The position numbers were made by a program, and so were the translations under genes. Shown here in pieces: positions 60,766 to 64,000 of a stretch of 64,000 nt of DNA; position 1 is the stretch's first letter, and each line of letters opens with the position of its first letter. The stretch lies in the NCBI GenBank assembly GCA_002419585.1, contig DIGJ01000040.1:124001-188000 (forward strand). The letters run 5' to 3'. Below the pieces are notes generated by a model. It worked only from the letters and a program-made list of their open reading frames with translations, had not been told where the DNA came from and searched no databases. The DNA comes from Lachnoclostridium sp. UBA5725. Lineage in GTDB: Bacteria > Bacillota > Clostridia > Lachnospirales > Lachnospiraceae.

Positions 60766-63700
60766 ATGTCTAGATCTAAACAATCAATGGATGGAAATAC
60801 AGCAGCTGCACATGTAGCCTATGCTTATACCGATGTAGCTGGTATCTATCCTATCACACCATCAAGTCCAATGGCTGATAGCGTTGACCAGTGGGCTGCA
60901 GCGGGACAAGAAAACATTTTCGGCAACCAGGTTAAAGTTGTTGAAATGCAATCCGAAGCAGGAGCTGCAGGAACTGTTCATGGTTCCCTTGCTGCTGGAG
61001 CACTTACTACTACATTTACAGCTTCTCAGGGTCTTCTTTTGATGATCCCTAATATGTACAAGATTGCTGGTGAACAGCTTCCTTGCGTATTTGATGTATC
61101 TGCTCGTACTGTAGCTACACATTCACTAAATATCTTCGGTGATCATAGTGACGTATATGCCTGTCGCCAGACAGGTTTCGCTATGTTAGCTGAAACAAAT
61201 CCACAAGAAGTTATGGACTTAAGTCCTGTAGCACATCTTGCTTCCATCGAAGGAAAAGTTCCATTTATTAATTTCTTTGACGGATTCCGTACCTCTCATG
61301 AAATTCAAAAAATCGAAAAATGGGATTATGCTGATTTAAAAGAAATGTGCAATATGGATGCTGTGAAAGCATTCCGTGAGCATGCATTAAATCCAGAACG
61401 CCCAGCTATGCGTGGTTCTCACGAAAATGGAGACGTATTCTTCCAGCATCGTGAAGCCTGTAACACCGTTTACAACGAATTACCAGCGGTTGTTGAAAAA
61501 TACATGGCTAAAGTAAATGAAAAATTAGGTACCGATTATGATTTATTCAACTACTACGGAGCTCCTGATGCTGACCGTGTCATCGTTGCTATGGGTTCTT
61601 TCTGTGACGTAGTAGAAGAAGTTGTTGATTATTTAACCGCTGCAGGCGAAAAAGTAGGACTTATTAAAGTTCGTTTATATCGTCCATGGGCTTCTAACAG
61701 CCTTCTTAAAGTTCTTCCTAAGACAGTTAAGAAAATCGCTGTACTCGACCGTACAAAAGAGCCAGGCGCATTGGCTGAACCTTTATACCTTGATGTAGCT
61801 ACTACACTTCGTGAAGCAGGATTAAACGATATCATTCTTTCAAATGGTCGTTATGGTCTTGGTTCAAAGGATACTCCTCCTTCATCTGCTTTTGCTGTAT
61901 TTGAAGAGTTGAAGAAAGATGCTCCTAAGACACGTTTCACGCTTGGTATCAATGATGATGTTACATACTTAAGCTTACCAGAAGTTAAACCAGCTCCTAT
62001 CACTTCTGCTCCAGGTACTGTAGAATGTAAATTCTGGGGACTTGGTGGTGATGGTACCGTAGGTGCTAATAAAAACTCTACAAAAATCATCGGTGATCAC
62101 ACAGATAAAAATATTCAGGCATACTTCCAGTATGACTCTAAAAAAACTGGTGGTATCACAATTTCCCATCTTCGTTTTGGTGACAAAGCAATTAGAAGCC
62201 CTTATTACATCAATCAGGCTGACTTTGTTGCATGCCACAATCCATCTTATGTTGTGAAAGGATTCAAGATGGTTCAAGACGTTAAGCCAGGCGGAATCTT
62301 CATGATTAACTGCCAGTGGTCTGACGAGGAACTGGATTCTAAATTAAACGCTGCTGCAAAAAAATACATCGCAGATAACAATATTCAATTATATACAATC
62401 AATGCAATTGACAAAGCAGTTGAAATTGGTATGGGTAAACGTACCAATACAATTCTTCAGTCTGCATTCTTTAAATTAGCAAATGTTATGCCAATCGATG
62501 AAGCAATTGATTTTATGAAATCTGCTGCTAAGAAATCTTATGGCAAAAAAGGCGATGCTATCGTAGAAATGAACTACAAAGCGATTGATGCTGGTGTAGA
62601 TGCTCTACATAAAGTTGAGGTTCCAGCATCTTGGTCTAACCCAGAAGCAGATGCTAAAGAAGCAGATCTTGTTGGACGTCCAGAAACCGTTGCTATGGTT
62701 AAAAATATCATGAATCCTATCGCATTAATGGATGGTGACAGCCTTCCTGTTTCTGCATTCAAAGATATCGCGGATGGACAGTTTGAACTTGGAGCTGCTG
62801 CATATGAAAAACGTGGTACTGCTGTATTAGTTCCAGAGTGGGATGCTGCGAAATGTATTCAGTGTAACAACTGTTCCTTTGTATGTTCACATGCAACCAT
62901 TCGTCCATTCATGCTTAGCGAAGATGAAGTAAAAGCAGCTCCTTCAAATATCAAGCTTGCAGATACAAAGCCAAAAGCTAGCGAATACAGATTTACAATG
63001 AGTGTAACTCCACTTGATTGTATGGGTTGTGGCGAATGTGTTACTGTATGTCCTGCTAGTGCTATCACTATGGTACCACAGGAAACTCAGTTACATGAGC
63101 AACCAGTATTTGATTACTTAGTAGCTAACGTAGGTAAGAAACCTGGCATGCCAGCAGATACTACAGTAAAAGGTTCTCAGTTCAATCAGCCACTTCTCGA
63201 GTTCTCAGGAAGCTGTGCAGGATGTGCTGAAACATCTTATGCTCGTTTACTTACACAGCTCTTTGGTGAGCATATGTATATTTCAAATGCTACAGGATGT
63301 TCCTCTATCTGGGGTGGTCCTGCTGCAACTTGTCCATATACAGTAAACAAAGATTCCAAGATGGGTCCTGCATGGGCTAACTCATTATTCGAAGACAATG
63401 CAGAGCACGGCTTTGGTATGCATTTAGGACAGAAAGTTCTTCGTGAACAAGCAATCGCTAAAGCTGAAAAAGTTGCTACATCTGAAAAGGCATCTGCTGA
63501 ACTCAAAGCTGCTTTCGCTAAATTTGTAGAAACACAAGAAAATACAAGAGAAAATACTGCTCATGCAGAAGCATTAATCAATGAACTTGAAAAAGCTGCT
63601 ACTGCAGGTTGTCCAGACGCAAAAGAAGTTCTTGAAAAGAAACAGTACCTTGCTAAGAAATCCGTATGGATCCTTGGTGGTGACGGATGGGCATATGACA

Positions 63701-64000
63701 TCGGATTCGGTGGACTTGACCATGTACTTGCTTCCGGAGAAAATGTAAACGTTATGGTATTCGATACAGAAATGTATTCAAATACAGGTGGACAGGCATC
63801 AAAAGCTTCTAACCTTGGTGAAGTTTGTCAGTTTGCTGCTGCTGGTAAAGATATTGGTAAGAAGAGTCTTGCTGAAATCGCTATGAGCTATGGCTATGTA
63901 TATGTAGCTCAGATCGCTCTTGGTGCTAACCCAGCTCAGACCATTAAGGTAATTGCGGAAGCAGAAGCTTATAACGGACCATCCTTAATCATCGGATATG
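60766..64000 (+). CDS. nifJ: Pyruvate:ferredoxin (flavodoxin) oxidoreductase, 3' end beyond window
   Basis: The frame is open from the ATG (after AAAAGGAGG) to the window end: 1,078 of an expected ~1,175 residues. Order of domains: pyruvate-binding YPITPSSPMAD at residue ~28, domain III, two [4Fe-4S] ferredoxin motifs (CIQCNNCSFVC and CMGCGECVTVCP), and the thiamine diphosphate domain with GDGWAYDIGFGG and NTGGQASK. It oxidises pyruvate to acetyl-CoA and CO2, reducing ferredoxin or flavodoxin for hydrogenase. Codon use is that of a highly expressed gene. The C-terminal cluster ligand region is outside the window. Confidence 0.96.
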   Translation, partial: MSRSKQSMDGNTAAAHVAYAYTDVAGIYPITPSSPMADSVDQWAAAGQENIFGNQVKVVEMQSEAGAAGTVHGSLAAGALTTTFTASQGLLLMIPNMYKIAGEQLPCVFDVSARTVATHSLNIFGDHSDVYACRQTGFAMLAETNPQEVMDLSPVAHLASIEGKVPFINFFDGFRTSHEIQKIEKWDYADLKEMCNMDAVKAFREHALNPERPAMRGSHENGDVFFQHREACNTVYNELPAVVEKYMAKVNEKLGTDYDLFNYYGAPDADRVIVAMGSFCDVVEEVVDYLTAAGEKVGLIKVRLYRPWASNSLLKVLPKTVKKIAVLDRTKEPGALAEPLYLDVATTLREAGLNDIILSNGRYGLGSKDTPPSSAFAVFEELKKDAPKTRFTLGINDDVTYLSLPEVKPAPITSAPGTVECKFWGLGGDGTVGANKNSTKIIGDHTDKNIQAYFQYDSKKTGGITISHLRFGDKAIRSPYYINQADFVACHNPSYVVKGFKMVQDVKPGGIFMINCQWSDEELDSKLNAAAKKYIADNNIQLYTINAIDKAVEIGMGKRTNTILQSAFFKLANVMPIDEAIDFMKSAAKKSYGKKGDAIVEMNYKAIDAGVDALHKVEVPASWSNPEADAKEADLVGRPETVAMVKNIMNPIALMDGDSLPVSAFKDIADGQFELGAAAYEKRGTAVLVPEWDAAKCIQCNNCSFVCSHATIRPFMLSEDEVKAAPSNIKLADTKPKASEYRFTMSVTPLDCMGCGECVTVCPASAITMVPQETQLHEQPVFDYLVANVGKKPGMPADTTVKGSQFNQPLLEFSGSCAGCAETSYARLLTQLFGEHMYISNATGCSSIWGGPAATCPYTVNKDSKMGPAWANSLFEDNAEHGFGMHLGQKVLREQAIAKAEKVATSEKASAELKAAFAKFVETQENTRENTAHAEALINELEKAATAGCPDAKEVLEKKQYLAKKSVWILGGDGWAYDIGFGGLDHVLASGENVNVMVFDTEMYSNTGGQASKASNLGEVCQFAAAGKDIGKKSLAEIAMSYGYVYVAQIALGANPAQTIKVIAEAEAYNGPSLIIGY

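Noticed and set aside
60862..63506. Several minus-strand ORFs opposite PFOR
   Set aside because: Antisense shadows of a strongly coding gene with biased codon use.
1..64000. tRNA, rRNA, insertion sequences, prophage and replication origin
   Set aside because: I looked for cloverleaf/CCA-type segments, transposase or integrase motifs, phage structural genes and DnaA-box clusters and saw none I could support.

Overview
The window looks like a chromosome segment from a low-GC, strictly anaerobic, fermentative Firmicute, most likely a Lachnospiraceae / Lachnoclostridium-type clostridium. The basis is the AT-rich DNA with strong AGGAGG ribosome sites, pyruvate:ferredoxin oxidoreductase, [FeFe]-hydrogenase maturases HydF and HydG, a CO-dehydrogenase family protein, c-di-GMP and manganese riboswitches, and many glycoside hydrolases. 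The species assignment is inference. Most genes lie on the minus strand. I saw no tRNA, rRNA, CRISPR array, insertion sequence or prophage.

Layout. 1-9 kb: the C-terminal part of a membrane GAF-GGDEF protein (cut by the window edge), an ECF sigma/anti-sigma pair, an AraC regulator, an ABC-2 exporter, a two-component system and a serine beta-lactamase-like membrane protein. 9-15.5 kb: a SatD/DUF3307 pair, a decayed small membrane protein gene, and a NUDIX plus PLD-helicase pair. 15.6-28.4 kb: a nine-gene locus for raffinose/sucrose-type sugars (ABC importer without its ATPase, sucrose phosphorylase, GH32, LacI regulator, GH13, GH36, fructokinase). Its promoter carries a perfect LacI-type palindrome over the -35 box, and two repeat structures lie inside the locus (an 18-bp minisatellite and a 220-bp inverted repeat). 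28.6-37.2 kb: an ArsR/MFS operon, a chemoreceptor behind a c-di-GMP-I riboswitch, and small regulatory and metabolic genes (tocopherol-cyclase-like protein, GNAT, MerR/TipAS, PhzF, HxlR).

37.3-43.7 kb: hydG-hydF-aspA, transcribed from a good promoter through a 232-nt leader that contains an intrinsic terminator, then a sulfur-handling pair (CoA-disulfide reductase-rhodanese fusion plus a stand-alone rhodanese). 43.8-50 kb: an AlkZ-related protein, VOC proteins, a 56-residue acidic small protein, a DEDD exonuclease, cysteine synthase and a GH2 enzyme. 50-52.9 kb: a P2-type cation ATPase behind a complete yybP-ykoY manganese riboswitch with overlapping terminator. 53-57.3 kb: a secreted GH18 chitinase with a SIMPL protein, and a diguanylate cyclase/MBL/VOC cluster. 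57.5-64 kb: a CooS-family protein, a flavodoxin-flavin-binding fusion, and the start of pyruvate:ferredoxin oxidoreductase.

Taken together the region joins sugar import and breakdown to pyruvate oxidation and hydrogen metabolism, with two or three c-di-GMP-linked components. The most unusual points are a CooS homologue that lacks the CCTGNE cysteines expected to bind the C-cluster, a terminator-bearing leader before hydG with no family I recognise, an aspartase inside the hydrogenase-maturation operon, a PLD-helicase/NUDIX pair that could be a defence module, and the long inverted repeat and minisatellite inside the sugar locus. I did not find one clearly new multi-gene system; these are leads of differing strength.
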